A DNA stretch of 64,000 nt from NCBI GenBank assembly GCA_001692895.1, contig KV748219.1, positions 186,001 through 250,000 of the forward strand. The letters run 5' to 3'. A model generated the notes under the pieces. It saw only the letters and a program-made list of their open reading frames with translations, had not been told where the DNA came from and did not search any database. The position numbers were made by a program, and so were the translations under genes. Below, in pieces: positions 1-13,158 of this stretch. Numbering within the stretch: the first letter of the stretch is position 1; each line of letters begins with the position of its first letter. Source of the DNA: Cenococcum geophilum 1.58 (lineage: Eukaryota; Ascomycota; Dothideomycetes; Gloniales; Gloniaceae).

Positions 1-1200
1 TAGGTGCTGTAGGAAGTTAATAACGTAATAATAACTGGTGGAGTGGTTGCCTAATAGATTAACTCTAATTATATTCTAAGAATTACTATAAAGAAAGAAC
101 TATCTGAGTAGGGAATGTGGTCCTTTAAATATATAACCGAACTTCTAAGAAATCCCTTCGCTATATGAGGTATGTAAGATCTATATAATCTGTAGTAGAT
201 CTAACAGATCTCGCAGATCTAACAGATCTCGTCATGTGACCTTGGTTACCATTCTTCGTTATATGGCTTGATGGGGTCCATCTGGGACCGTGCGTCCATT
301 ATTTAACGGGCCGCTTCTAACTCTTCTCCAAGTAGTCGTAATATAGTACTTATAGCGTCCGTAACACTAGTAAACAGCGCTATAGTAGTAATTTCGGGTG
401 CTCTTAACTAGGCCAGGGATAAGCAAAACCCTATATATTACGTTATTGATATCTTTCTTAGCTATAACTTATAGGGTTATACTAACCAGTATAACCCGCG
501 TTATTTATACGCCTAAAAGTTCTAAGCTTTAGTTACATCCTTCCTTATTAACCTTTTCTTTACTAGTCCGCGGACTTATTCTAAATATAACGGTAACGTA
601 AATATATCTCTTACTCCCTCCCTTCTAATTAATATGGCCCGTGGTTAAGTATAATTACCCGCTTAAATATATAGGCGAAAGGCCTTAGTGCTAAAAGATT
701 AAGGTATACTCCCTTACAATTTATATTCGGCTATATTTAGCTAACTATCAATAAGAAAGCGGTTTTAAAGTATTAAGAAAAGAGGAGTATAACGGCCTCT
801 TCGCTAAAGCGCACGCCTATAAGAGATATAACGACTCTAAGAGAAGAGTCTGTCTAAGGATAAGAACACTAAATAAAAACGCCTATCTCTCCCTATAACA
901 ACCGCCACTCCTAATAAAGAGGTATATTACTTTCCTCCTATTATACTATTAAGCTAACTTAAGCTTAGCTTCTATAGAATTTATAAACTCCTCTAAAACT
1001 AAAAGAGTAAAAGTGACCGCGAGAAGCTAAAGACCCCCTTAGTTATATTTTAGCTGAACCCCTTTAAAAGCGATCGCGAACGTCTCTTATAGACGCTACT
1101 ATTAAGGATATAATTGGGTAGGAGGTAGTAAGCGTTATTAGTGACACCCAACTTAATCCAATTAACTATTAAAGGAAGGAAGGAAGTTAGCCTAAGAAAT
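1..1200. other. AT-rich intergenic DNA, no gene recognised
   Basis: I found no reading frame I can name on either strand. A short direct repeat lies near 188-232, where AGATCTAACAGATCTCG is nearly duplicated just before a CATGTGACC sequence. That arrangement resembles the promoter part of some fungal LTRs, but I see no partner LTR or TSD. Base composition (many TA, few CA steps) matches the RIP-altered remainder of the window. Confidence 0.4.
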
Positions 1201-2520
1201 ACTTTAAAAAGGACAGCAATATAAACCATCTACTTATAAGGAAGAAATTGTCATCTTTTTTTCGCCGGAAACTATTGTAACCTAGCTCTATTATACCTAG
1301 TTCTACTATACCTAGCAACTAGAAGCCGAGGGAGGAGAAGAGTGCGCTATATTAAGATATATGTTATAACATTTTGCTTAAAACTAAGGGTAGCTTTATA
1401 GGAAAATATATAGGCAAAAATAAAGAGGGCGTTATAAAAGAGAGTAAGGACCTTTACTAAACCCTACTTAAGAGGGAGCAACTAGTTCCTAATAATATAT
1501 TATTTCGCGATAATCTATTTAAGGATAGTTGCGAAATAATATAGGGCAGGAATAAAGCTAAGGTTATTTAAGATATCGCTCGGTTAATCGTTCCTTTTAC
1601 TTAGTCCTTAGCTATACGCGGTGCTAAACACCTTAAATATGCTATTAAAAGTGTTAACGAAGGCTAAAATAACTCTATCCCTATAACTAAGACTTATCCG
1701 CAACCCGATTATTCTATAGGATTTAAGCGATCTGTATTCTCTAACGATTAACTTAACAAGTTTTAACCCTTTATTAGTAATATTACAGCTAGAGACTTAT
1801 CCTTTTTTATAGCTACGTACTATATATATACTTCCCGTTTTTAATATGCGAAGTAAAGTATAGTGCCGCAGCACTTAATATCGCAGACTAGTAGAATGCC
1901 TATAGCATAACTTTTGCGGTAAGAGGTATTGTTAAGCTCTTTAGACTTATAAAGCGCGAAAAAGAGCTTTATTAGGAAATCCTCGCCTTCTTAATCTCGC
2001 ACAATTACCGGACCGTAAGAATCTATAGCCACTACCCTATAATTAACGGGCCTAAGACTACCTTCTACCGCCACCTAATCCGCACATTTAACTTTACGGA
2101 ATTAGATAGAAAAGAAAAATGGATAGTATATAAATTTATTAAGAATGTCTATAATATATAGATGCTGACTTACTTTAAAAAACTCTGCTTAGTTATTAAT
2201 AAATTGACCCCTAATTTAGATTTTAAGGTTTTGCAGTAATTAGAGCTAAAGTTTCTAGAGGGTTCCGGACTTTTATAGGAGTTAGAAAGTTATTATCTCT
2301 TAAAATATAATACTAATTCTATATCTCTGCTTAGGGAATATAATAGTTAGTTAGATTTATAAGATAATACTCCGGATACTTCTGTAACTAAAGAAACTAA
2401 ATAGGCTATATTTAAAAGGCTAAAGAAAAGGCGTGCTATAGAAGAGTAGCGCTAAGGAATAAACTTAAGAACGGCTATAGGACTAGTTAAACCGTCCTAG
2501 ATATATCCAAGGACCTATAA
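1200..2520 (+). pseudogene. DUF7924-type fungal protein, RIP-inactivated
   Basis: Read as one + frame from about 1340, the translation keeps the order of motifs I know from fungal DUF7924 proteins: REQLVPNNILFRDNLF, then a DIARLIVP-like segment, GAKHLKYAIKSVNEG, PQPDYSIGFKRS, the core AALNIAD, then VRGIVKLFRLIKREKELY, TVRIYSHYPIINGPKTTFYR and FTELDRKEKWIVYKF. The biochemical role of the family is not established to my knowledge. In-frame stops fall at positions where Gln or Trp is expected, as RIP predicts, and I needed no frameshift over about 1 kb. The N-terminal linker (about 1200-1340) and the C-terminus after KRLKKRRAIEE are poorly defined. It stands alone between AT-rich stretches. The family call is from memory of its motifs, and I am fairly sure of it. 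Confidence 0.78.
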
Positions 2521-3690
2521 TAAGGCGTACTTAAGGTCGTTAGTGCCCTCTTTTTTTCGTCTTCATTAGTTTAGAGCGGCGTAGCGTTATGCTTTAATAA
2601 CTAGGCTTAGAGTATACTAACCCTAGTTGACAGTAAAACCCAATAAGGAAAGGGTCCCTAAAAAACACTAGCGTCTAGCGTACGTAGGCTAGGTGCTCCC
2701 GGTAAACGTATAGTTAAAAGTAAAAGTTAAAAGCACCTAAGGATAGAGGTAAAAGGCTTTTAAGTAAGCTAGATACTATACGGAATAAGGATATTTTAGG
2801 GGGTTTTTAGACGCTTTTTTCTTTAAGCACTCTTACTAGAAGAGAGGTCACTATATGGCGTAATACTATAAGGGAGGGGATAGTACTATTATAGCGGTAA
2901 AGGACTATAGAGGTGGACTACTGGTATTTGTAAATACTGTAACTTACTAGAATTTAGACGACTTCTATACTATTAGTAAGACTTAAAGTAAGGGCACGAC
3001 CCTAAAAGTATAGGTAACTCCCTAACGCCGTAGTGGTACGCTTTATATACCCCCTAATAATAAAGCAGGAATAAATAAGTTAAATTAAGGCCCTAATAGG
3101 AAAAGACTATAGCGTTTATAGTTTCCAGAATCTAATAAATAGTTAAAGGCATAGTTTCTAGAAGTTAATACTTAGTTAAAAGCTTAGTTTTTAAAAGCTA
3201 TCGCTTAAATAAGTTTCTGCGGCGCTGCTAGTAAATTTAGGTAATAACTAATATAGGGATTGAATTAAAGCGTTAGAGACCCGCGAAACCAGCTTCTACC
3301 TAGGCGCAGCTATTAGAAGTTTTCCTTTACTTCTTAACTAGGATTATTTTTTCCACTTAACTAAATTTGGTTAAGTACTAGGTGTCTAATTATAGTACCT
3401 AGACTGGCCTTGCTATTAGCAATGTATCCTTTTTAAGAGCTCTTAAATATATCTAAGAATAGGTATCTTAATTATATTAGTAACTTTTCGTCCTTAGCCA
3501 TATAGCGCTAAGCTTTTACTACCTTATAACACAGCGTAATTTGCTTTATTCCTAGAATATAATCTTATTCCTCTCTATTTTAACTATAGCTTATATTAGG
3601 ACTTAACGGTAGGGTTTTATATTAGGATTTCGATAAGAGCAGAAATATAGTGGTATGGCGGTGCTTTAGTTTGAGTTATATTTTCTCACT
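2520..3690. other. degraded AT-rich DNA, no gene recognised
   Basis: Frames on both strands are broken every few codons and none gives motifs I recognise. The stretch could be the decayed 3' flank of the DUF7924 relic or an old transposon. There is no TIR, LTR or tandem repeat that I can see. Confidence 0.35.
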
Positions 3691-3715
3691 TCTTTATCCG
3701 CTAAAAAATGGTGGA

Positions 3716-3985
3716 TTACGTATATATATATATATATATATTCGATTACAGCTACGCACAACCCAGGGTATAGGCCGTTACGGAGCGCTAAAACGCCTCT
3801 TAACGTATATATGTATATATATATATATATTCTATTATAGCTATACACTATTTAGGGTATAGGCCGTTATAAAGCGCTATTTAAATACTTCTTACTATTA
3901 ATATGCTTGCTCTAGTTTAGAAGCCAACTATAAGAACTATATATCTATTACCTAATATTATACTTAACTAAGGAAATAAAGGAAA
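3716..3985 (-). repeat. short interspersed repeat with (TA)n tail, two units in tandem
   Basis: Two units each join a run of alternating TA to a conserved block containing GGGTATAGGCCGTTA and AGCGCT (runs near 3720-3741 and 3806-3830). The right side ends in a block containing AGTTTAGAAGCCAACTATAAG. The same layout recurs at 4490-4680, and on the opposite strand at 25498-25622, where it is flanked by a long direct repeat. The polarity (TA run as 3' tail) suggests a small non-LTR-type element; I did not find a convincing pol III B box. Confidence 0.55.
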
Positions 3986-4490
3986 GTAATATGTTACTAT
4001 TAGAAGAAAGTTAGATTTTAGAGGCGAGCCTAAGTAAGTAGTTTTCGACGCCTTGTATCCGTAGGGCTATTCCAGCGTTATACGCTTCTTAATTAGCAAC
4101 GTACCAGTAGAGGTATATATAGAGGAGGCTCGCGGTATATTTGGTTAGGAGATTATAAGAGGGGTTCTTAAGAGTCTTTACTTATTAATATCGGCTTCTG
4201 TGCTTTCTGCGTCTTATATACTTAGGTGTAAATATCCAGTCTCCTTTATAAATTTAATTATAGCTCTAACTACGCTAATATCTAGCTTCTAGCGTTTAAT
4301 TAGGCCGTTAATATTTCTGCCTTCTTTTTGTCTACTTAAGTAGCCTCCTAATGTATATAATAGATCCCTAAATTAGTCTCCATATTACTCTCTTAGTTTA
4401 ATTCTTTACTGCGCCCACCTCCTATAGAAGAAGAGGAAGTGCTATATTAATTCTATAAGCCCGTAGTTGTATAACGCCGTACGCCACCTT
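3985..4490. other. AT-rich spacer between TA-tailed repeats
   Basis: No recognisable gene. On the minus strand there are short open stretches but no family motifs. It separates two related short repeats, so it may itself belong to a composite repeat. Confidence 0.3.
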
Positions 4491-4680
4491 AATGTATATA
4501 TATATATATATATATAATCTATTATAGCCATATACCGTTTAGGGTATAGGCCGTTACTAAGCGCTAACTAGAGTAAACTAACACGAATTACACCTTCTCT
4601 AATTTAGTAGCTAACTATAAGGGCTATTTCTCTATCCTTTAACGCTATAATTAATATAGGAAATAAAGAGAGAGTATACA
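4490..4680 (-). repeat. third unit of the TA-tailed short repeat
   Basis: A TA run near 4497-4516 is followed by AGGGTATAGGCCGTTA, AGCGCTAACTA and TAGCTAACTATAAG. It matches the unit at 3806-3985, and the similarity continues about 60 bases further into an AGGAAATAAAG-like sequence that the 25.5-kb copy lacks. Confidence 0.55.
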
Positions 4681-4879
4681 AACCTAAGAGATAAAGAGCG
4701 TATATATATATCGAAATTCCATCCTATAACCTGCCTATATCCGCCTATACCCTTAAGGAGCGCCTCCTTAGCCACTATTACTAATAACTGCAATAGCTGC
4801 TTCCCTTAGTAGTAGTTTATTAAGTTATATTATTTTTAAACGGCCTAATGCTAATAAGCAGGTTAAGAGGGCGGCGGCG

Positions 4880-6340
4880 ATTATATATTAAGGCGAGATC
4901 TAAAACAAAATTTAATAAAGGATAAGGATACGGACCCGGTTACCTATATTACTAAATTGCAAGAATCCTGTCCTTCTCTTTCCTATATACTGGGCATTTA
5001 CAGCGCGAGGCTTAGTATAGGCCTCGGCAGTTTATATAGTATAGGTTTACCATCTCGCACTAAAAATAACCTTCCTAGCTATATATATCGCACGTATTAG
5101 GTTATATATAGTCTTTAGCTCTATATCTAAACCTTCTATATTTAAAATATGCCACCAAAGTGCGTCGCTCTTTAAATAGCGACACTATAATTGTACCTCT
5201 ACTAAACGATATACTATTTAACCTAAGAAGCTTCTTCGCGTCCTCCTTTATTATTACCTTAATAACCACTAACGCGTACTAGCTACTAGGCCTTAGTCTT
5301 CCAAGCCATCTTATTATATATACCTCCACCCTATTTTCCTCCCTAAACCGCTCTATAGCTAACTTACTCACTTTCCCGCTATTAATATCTATTACTAGAG
5401 CTACTTTAACCTAGTCCGCTTTAACCGTATACTACTTAGGTCTAATAAGCCTCGCCCTAAGAATATACGGTTTAAGCTACTATGCAGTTATCTGCTAAAA
5501 CGCGGCTTTTTTACCTTTTTCTATTAAGAATTTAATAACACTTATATTATTATTCGCTCGCTATACGCGGAAGTCCTTAATTATGGCCCCTATAAGTCTC
5601 TTAATATTACTTATACCCTATATAATAGTTTGTTTTACTACCTCTGTATTTACCACCTTCTCTATTACTCCCTATCCGGCTTAGCTAATATTAATTACTA
5701 GCTAACTATTAGGCTCCTTATAAGGGTCCCTAGCGCTTATTATTTGCAAGAGAATTATCCCTAATCCTACTACGCCTCTACTAGCCACTATTAACGCCCA
5801 TAATTATATTAATAGAGGCGATGCTAAAAAATTATCGAGCTGCGTTCGGAGAGAACGGATCTCCTTCTAAAGTTCGGCGTATTAGCTCTTAAGGCTCTAC
5901 TATTCCGATTTAATCTCTATAAGGTCGGTTTAGACGCTTTTAATAATACTATTCTAGTTCGTAATAACGCTACTCTGCTATATTATAATTTCTTTCAGAT
6001 TTGTAATAAGCCTCGCGATTTCCTTTAGGTTAGTGCTTCTTCCCTTATATTTAGGTAAGACAGAAACGCTTACGGTAGGGAATAGGGGTAATCTATTCTA
6101 CGTTAATTGTGGCGCGATTATTTATATTTTTAGTAACTACTAGGCCTTTAGCACCTTCGCGCTCGGTTTCCTTATACGTCCTCTTAGTAAAACTGCTAGC
6201 GTAGCTAGAGGTAGTGTTACTAATACGTGTTTAGGAGTTAAAGTAATTATCAGGGCTCTAGGGCTTTATTTAGTAGGCCGTAGGGGCCGCTTTATAGCGG
6301 GAACTAGATAAACAAAAGACTAGGATTTAATTAAAAGAAT
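4880..6340 (-). pseudogene. LINE ORF1 (gag-like) zinc-knuckle protein relic
   Basis: The minus-strand translation contains RWLGRLRPSS followed about 30 residues later by a cysteine- and histidine-rich tail (FKYRRFRYRAKDY, NTCDIYS, EGYF, INCRGLY, CKCPVYRKEKDRI). Allowing for Cys to Tyr and His to Tyr changes typical of RIP, this fits two or three CCHC zinc knuckles ending in the CPxxRKEK-type motif seen in ORF1 proteins of Tad-like fungal LINEs. Those proteins bind element RNA. Upstream, an AAFQQITA-like stretch precedes a helix-rich region. I see no downstream endonuclease or reverse transcriptase, so the element is truncated or the relic is a domesticated knuckle protein. Boundaries are approximate. 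Confidence 0.5.
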
Positions 6341-6356
6341 GTCTAAAATTACGCCA

Positions 6357-6401
6357 CCTTAATAAGGGTGTAACTAAAGCGGGTCAGCCGCCCTCCCTAC
6401 T
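6357..6401 (-). repeat. dispersed ~45-bp GTAGGGAGG...ACCCTTAT motif, copy 1
   Basis: Read on the minus strand it starts GTAGGGAGGGCGGC, continues through GACCCGCT and ends ACACCCTTATT. The same block occurs near 17437, 20640, 25442 and 56288. Here it sits upstream of nothing recognisable; Copia element A begins 250 bases away. Confidence 0.55.
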
Positions 6402-6646
6402 TATAGTGCTAATATTTAGTACTAATTCGCTTTAATTACCGTTAGATATTACTTATAAGTATACTTATATAGCTAGACCCAGTTAATATTTTATACTTAT
6501 TTCTATAAAATACGCTCTTTAGGGCTATAATAGGAGATATAAATATATAACCTAAAACAAAGTTGCTTTAAAAGAGAGAAGTTATTTAGTTTATTCTTAT
6601 CTAAGCTGCTATAATTAATTATATATAAGCATATTTAATTAAGTAA

Positions 6647-6651
6647 CTATT
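6647..6651. repeat. target-site duplication CTATT (left) of Copia A
   Basis: CTATT directly precedes the left LTR and is repeated at 12777-12781 directly after the right LTR. This defines the ends of the element and shows it sits where it inserted. Confidence 0.85.
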
Positions 6652-6920
6652 TGTTTGTACCAATTTAATAATATAATTAAGTCGTATCCACGGGCACGAA
6701 ATACATATAGTATCGTATACTTATTTAGATGGTGACTATCTCTTGTATTAAAGCAGACTATATAGTCTATATACTGATGCGACCTCCTTCTAATTAGTCA
6801 GTGCTTTAGGGGTGCACTAGACGCGTAAGTGGGTGGTTAGTACACCGAACGCGTAAACGCGTAGTTGGTGTACTAAACGCGTAAGTACGCGGTTAGTATA
6901 ACAGGTGCTGTAATTATATA
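6652..6920 (-). repeat. LTR (3' in coding sense) of Copia A
   Basis: 269 bp. It starts TGTTTGTACC on the plus strand and ends TAATTATATA, the RIP form of ...TATACA. It contains three to four GAACGCGTAA/GACGCGTAA-type units spaced about 27 bases apart (6815-6890). Confidence 0.9.
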
Positions 6921-7129
6921 CTAGCGGTACTTGAAAAATGAAACCACCTATATATAGCCTCTATAATTGCTCTAATAGAACCGTAAAATATAAAAGAAAT
7001 ATATAAGAAATCTATAGGAGATCCCTCCTAAGGTGCCTTCTAGGCTGCCTTTTAGACGGTGCTTTGAGCTAGCCGTAAGTCCTACTTACAGTCTATAAAG
7101 TAAACTGTACGGCCTTCTAATAGGCCGTA

Positions 7130-10100
7130 AATAAACTATAAGTGCTCCGTTAGTTACGTTCCACCTATTCTATAACCTTTAGATTAAGCTTATTTGTGTT
7201 AATTAGGGCTTTTAGAGCTTAATACGGTTTTGCCTTAGTTATAGCGTCTGCTAGATTATTTCCACTGCTAATCTATTTAACCTCTATAATCTTACGTCGT
7301 TTATAGGCCTAATATAAGCACATTAGGTCGACTATAAGCCTCTTCTCCTATATTATACCTAGTTTAACTAGGCAGTTATAAAGGGACTTTAAATTAGTGT
7401 ATAAAACTAGGGGTAATTGCTCCAGTTATAGAATCTTCTAGACCGTTAATTTAATTACGGCTGCTATGTTAAATCTATAAGCTAGTGTATATAGTTTAGA
7501 AGCTAATATACTGTGGGTTACTTATTTGCACTTAATTAAGGACTAGTATAGTATATTTGCGTCCTAATTATGGTCTATAAGTATAATTATAAAGCCGATT
7601 TATAATAATAGGTCTTTATTATTAGCAAAAGAGGCGTCTATAAATGCTAATAAGCTAAGGGAATTTAGGTCTAGCGGTATAAAAGTAAGTCCCCTTACTA
7701 TATTATCAATTTGCTACTAAATGCGCTTATTAAGCTATTTAACATTTTCCTCTTATAGGTCTGTTACCTGGGCCGTAAAGGATAAATTATAGGTAGATTT
7801 AGGTTAATAGACTGTGGCAATATAGGCACCTCTTGCACGCTGTGCAGCGTATTAGTCCTTTATATTTACGGTCTTACGGGTCTCTTTGCGGGAACTAGTA
7901 AGGTCCGTAGGCTTTGCTATAATAGGCTTTAGGTTTTAAGCTTGGCGTTCCTAGGTTAGCTTAATTAGGTTGCCCTTTTATATAATTAAGTCTCTATTAA
8001 ACTTAATTAGAGTTTACTTAGTTAACTGCTCTTACGGCTTTACTAAGAACTTGGCCTTTTATAGTTTAGTTTCTTTAGTATCCGCAAAGGTCTAGTCTGC
8101 TAGGAAGAGGGTATTGTTTATTTAGAGTCTAATAATACTAAGGCCGTTTAATGGGCTATATAGGAGGTAGGGGTTATAGGTCGACTGTTCCATTTTAAGT
8201 TTACTAATATAGTGCTAGTGGTATATCTTAAACTAATAGTTTCTAGCTTCCGGTACTCCGTATAGGGGTTTTATAACCTATAGAATTGTTTTTAGTTATA
8301 GGTTAAGTTCGTGGGGTGGTTATATAAAGATATCCCTATTTAGGTAGATATTAGACTGTATATAGGCTTATAAGATATCCCGTAAATAAAGGGCTACAGG
8401 TATTATTTGCTATAGCCCCGGTATAAGTGTAAGTATAATCCATTAGCTGACTTATTAAATTATAGGCGATTATATAAGGACTAAGTCCTTTTTTTAGTTA
8501 TTGTAGGCTTATATAATAAGCCTTAATTTTTTTAAAAGCTTTATTAGTACTAGGGTGCTTAATTTTATTAATAAAGCGTAAGTTAAATATATAGACGCCT
8601 TGCGGAATGTCTCTCTCTATTATAACCGCAAAGACGCCCTTTTTAAGTAGTCCGTTAATCTCTTTACGTTATAAGTCCGTAAAAGGGGTTTCCTATACTA
8701 GAACTAATATATCCGTAGGCGGAGATTACCTTACGGGTATTCCTGCGGAGGTTAGGTAATTCTTTATTATAGGGTGTTTTTAGGGGCGTCCTTAACCGCG
8801 CTTTATAGTAGGTTTTATAAGTTTAGTGGGTTTCTAGGGGACTTTTAGGGTAGGTAAGGGTGCTTCTAGTTTGTCTAATTTAGTGGCCGCTTTTAGTTTA
8901 TCTAGTTTAGTAGTTACTTCTAGTTTATTTGGCTTAATATTATAGGCGTTTTCGGGCCAAAAGTAGGGTTTTATAAACATGCTTCTAAAGCTAGTTAGTT
9001 TGCTAGAAAGTTATATATAGCATATTTCGTTTTCTATAGCTAGTAAATAATAAGGTCTGGTCTACTTGCCGCTTTTACGCTATATAAGGACTTTAGAATT
9101 AAGCGGGAGGTTATATACTAAGGTTGTGTTAGGTCCGTTGCGGTAGTACAGGGCGTTATTAATAGTTTGTTTGGCCCGTAACTTAACTATTTTGGCCATT
9201 ACCTTCTATATTATAGCTGCTTGTTCTATAATAAATGGGGCAAGAGGGCCTAGGTTACTTATCCTTAGGTAGGCTCTATAGACTAAAAGGGTAGGTACTA
9301 GTCCGTTAGGGCTAGTGGTGTTATTAACGGCTTTTACGGCCATCTATAGAGCCAGTTCCTTTTAGATATCCTTATATTTATCCGTAATAATTTAGTAAGC
9401 TTTTTATAAAGCTAGGTAAGCTTACTTAATAAGCCTAATGGACTAATACGCCTTAACTGGAATAGCTTTTATTAATATAGCTATAGCTATAGTATACTGC
9501 TGGAATTCCTTGCTGATAAAGTTCTTACCGGCGCTATAGGTAATATACTTAGGAGGTCTAATGTACGTATTAATCTAGTAGGTCTATAAAATATCCTAAG
9601 TGTGCTTTATGGATATATTTTGTAACTAATGGGCGGCTTAGTAGTGGGTTGCCTTATTAATTATATATAGTACTAGGCTGCCGTTAATATATATAATATC
9701 TATATATACTAAGTAATTGAAGTTAAGATCCTTATAAAGGGTGAACTTAAATTAGCCTGGGGAACGTCTGTATTTCTGGCAGTAGGAGCAGTATTTAGTT
9801 AGGTGGTTAATTGCCTTCCTGTTAACGTTGTCATGTCTAGAGCGTTTAAGGACTCTATATAGCTTTTCGGCTAATAAGTGGCCGAAATGGCGGTGTAGGC
9901 GGTAGATCTCGGTACTAGTAAGGTAGTACGGGTTATAGTTAAAAGATTCCTAAATGTAGGTCCATAAGGTCTCTCCCTATATAAGGAATGGGTGTCCAAA
10001 TTGTTGTGTAATTAGTAGGGTAATATACTTGCTTCCTAGAGCAGTTACGGGGCTAATTAGGGTGTCTGTAACATTATTGTAGTAAACCTATAACCTATTT

Positions 10101-12110
10101 ATGTCCGTAAAATAGAGTAGAAAAGGGGTGTCCGCTTTTACTATATAGAAGTTAACTAGGCTAATTGGGGTCTTTACTGCAACTGATTTAATTAATGTAG
10201 TTAAGCTAATGCCGAATTGGACGTTTATGGCCCTAGTTTGTATAGTATTAATATCTATATTATTATTTGTAGTGGTCTTATATATAAGGTATTGTCCGTA
10301 ACCTATAGTAGACTTCTTAGAGGCACCTGTATTAATTATAACGCTATAGAATTCTTTAGCGGTATAGTGTTCTATAGTAATATATGCAAATAGGTCCTAT
10401 TTGCGGTCTATAATATCTATAATGGGTCTAGTAGGTGTGCTTATAAGTTAGTTTTTGGGTGTAATTAAGTATATAAAGGAGCGGTTGGCTAATACGGTCG
10501 TAATATTAAAGGCTTAGCCGTCCGTAAAAGGTTTGAAAGTAGTTAGGAACGTTTTTAAGGTCTTTTATTCTTAAGTATTTGAATTAAAGTCAATTATAAG
10601 GGCTTCTATTAACTTATTAAGAGGCTCCTCTTTTTCCTCTTCTTTGTATTCTAAAATAAACTAGTTAATCTGGCTATTAAGTCTCTTCTTAAACTTATTA
10701 CGTTCTTCCTGGGTATGCCTTATAGACTAATATCCTTCCTTACCGCACACGAAGCACTTCTAGCTAGTTTGTCTGTGGGGGTATGCTTTTATATAGGGGT
10801 TGCTATAGGGGTTACGGGTGGGACTTAGTTGGTACGGGTACTGCTAGTAGTAGCGGCGGTCCGTAAAGTAGGCATCTAAGTTAGTTTGCGGATTTTATAG
10901 GTCTGTAATAAAGGCTTAAGTACTACCTAGTGGGTTTAAGGCTTTGTACGTTATAATAAAGGACCGTAAATTATTAATAAGGCCGGCTACGGTGTCTGCG
11001 GGCTTATAATAGGCGTATTTATAGGGTTTTATTTCCTAGTAAGCTATAATAAGTTTATTATATAGGAAGTCGTCTATTTAAAGCTTAATATTAAGACCAT
11101 GCTATAGGTGGCGGAGGTCTTTAATAAGGATTTGCAGGCACTCTATAGTTAATTTTTTAGTATTTTTGTTTATTACGGTCCGTAACTTAGTTGCATTCTA
11201 TTAGGTAAGGATATTACGTTTATATTTTAGTCCTTTAAAGTAGTTATATATGGCTTTATATAGCTTATTAAAGGGAACACTAAGGGGGTTACTCTTAAGG
11301 TTAGTGTAGTAGTAGTTAAGTGCTAGGCCGCGTAGTATAGTAGAGTAGGCTTAGCTAAACTCCTATTTAGGAATATTGGCCTTCTAATAGAGGTCCGTAA
11401 AAATGGTCAGTTTAAAGTTAAAGTTATTATTTTTACCGCTATACTTAGATTTGTTAGTATAGAGTTTAGCTAGATTAGCTAGCTCCTTACCATAGGTCTT
11501 TACTTAGGTAGATTGCGGATTTATAACTTAGATAATAGTAGGAAGGTTTTAGTCCGTATTTTGGTTTGCGGGGGTATTATAGTCTATAATTTGGGTTATA
11601 GGGGTATTGCGGTCCATAACCTAAGTATTAGGTATACTTTAGCCTATAAGATTAATTCTAAAACTGCTTAGGTTTATAGAATAAATTTAGTTAAGTAGGT
11701 TAGGTATAAGGCTAGTGATCCTATTAAGTTTAGAAGAAGTAAAGAGTTCTTTAATAGCTTTAACCTGGTCTAGGATTTCCTCTTTAGTTTATTTTATTTG
11801 GTCCTTTTTATATAATATATTATATAAAGACTATACAATAGTAACTTGTTTATTCTTCTTAACCTATATACCTTAGTAATATAAGAGGGTTTATAGGTTG
11901 CGGATAGCTATAAGGTTATAAGCCTTAAAGATAGCTTCTATAAAGTCTATAAAGTCTTCCTTATATTATTCCTATAGATTGTTATTTAGGAGCTTAAAGT
12001 GTTTGTATTTAAGGATTTTAAAATTAATATAGTTATTAACGTCGTCTATAGATGTAAGGTTAACTCCCTAACTCCACTTTTTTTAACCTTTACTGACTTG
12101 CTTGCTGATA
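7130..12110 (-). pseudogene. Copia A gag-pol polyprotein
   Basis: A single minus frame can be followed for about 1,650 codons with stops mainly at Gln or Trp codons. In order: gag with a zinc knuckle (CFVCGKEGYQSIRH, near 10730-10770); aspartic protease, where the active site reads NTGAS instead of DTGAS; integrase HHCC region (HRHFGH then CSYCQ) followed by SPGQFKFTLYKDLNFNY; reverse transcriptase with LQINNTLFLAD near 8095-8125, where the catalytic pair expected as DD is NN; and RNase H ending DAITKAKPY. The Asp to Asn changes are G to A transitions as expected from RIP. Product would be inactive. Confidence 0.9.
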
Positions 12111-12507
12111 TCTACTATACTATATAGTGTAGTATAGTATATAGCAAGTAGAAGAGGTCTTATTATATTCCGTAAAGGCGGTTAATAGGTCTATAACGGT
12201 TTATAGGAGGGTAGGGGGTCTTTATAAGGGGTCTGAAAAGAGGTTAGAGGTATTAAAAGGGAGTGTAGTAGGGATAGGGGTTTAAGGTTTAAGGGTAGGG
12301 GGGTTCCGTAAAGGTCTATATTCGCATCTATAACTTCTAGTAAACTATATTAAGACTTAAATAAGTATATAGGGTTAGTAATAGGTCCGTAATCCCTAAC
12401 TTCCGACCTTCTAGCAGGTTATACTAGGATTAAACGGGTAGTTGCTATTAAGTATTGCTTAGGGGGGGTGTTAAGTAATTGCTGATCTGTGCGCGCTTAC
12501 TAATTAG

Positions 12508-12776
12508 TATTTGTACTAATTTAATAATATAATTAAGTTATATCCACGGGCACGAAATATATATAGTATTATATGCTTATTTAGATGGTAACTATCTCTT
12601 ATATTAAAGCAGACTACGTGGTCTATATACTAATGCGACCTCCTCCTAATTAGTTAGTACTTCAGGGGTATACTAGACGCGTAAGTGGGTGGTTAGTGCA
12701 CTAAATGTATAAACGCGTAGTTGGTGTACCAAACGCGTAAGTACGCGGTTGGTATAACAGGTGCTGTAATTATACA
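12508..12776 (-). repeat. LTR (5' in coding sense) of Copia A
   Basis: 269 bp. The outer end is TATACA followed by the TSD CTATT. The inner end reads TATTTGTACT, a RIP-altered version of the TGTTTGTACC seen in the other copy. It differs from its partner mostly by transitions. Confidence 0.9.
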
Positions 12777-13158
12777 CTATTTAACAACTTATTTTAGTAT
12801 ATCTACTTCTAAAGCCCTTTACTCGTTACTTAAAAAGAATTGCTATTACTTCTTTTCCGCTTACCTAATTCCCTACCGCATCTTTTACTACCTCTTCTAT
12901 AATCTTAACTTTATCTCCTTACTACTTAAGAAGAACCGCCATTACTTCCTTTCCACTCTTTAAATTCCCTGCCACTGCTTTTACCACCTCCTTTATAATC
13001 TTAACTTCATCTCCTCGCTTCTTAAGAAGTAGTGCTATATAGTAAGTAGTAAATAATCTTACTAGTTTTATAACTAGTCCTTACATAATTTAAAAGCCTT
13101 TTACTTACTACTTAAGAAGAACCGCTATTACTTCTTTTTTACTCTCCCTATTCCCTGC

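Larger units (their letters stand above)
6652..12776 (-). mobile_element. Copia-family LTR retrotransposon A, complete but RIP-inactivated
   Basis: It is bounded by two 269-bp LTRs and a perfect 5-bp TSD, with coding strand minus. Internal order is gag, protease, integrase, reverse transcriptase, RNase H, which defines Copia (Pseudoviridae-type) rather than Gypsy. B and C are copies of the same family, so A is the structural reference here (6125 bp). The leader next to the 5' LTR (12480-12507) reads, on the coding strand, CTAATTAGTAAGCGCGC then ACAGATCAGCAA, a likely primer-binding and packaging region. It is inserted just beyond the C-terminal end of the HET-gene repeat array. Confidence 0.93.

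Noticed and set aside
3650-3862. 70- and 60-codon open frames over the TA runs
   Set aside because: They consist of IYIYIY-type translation of simple sequence and lack any homology.
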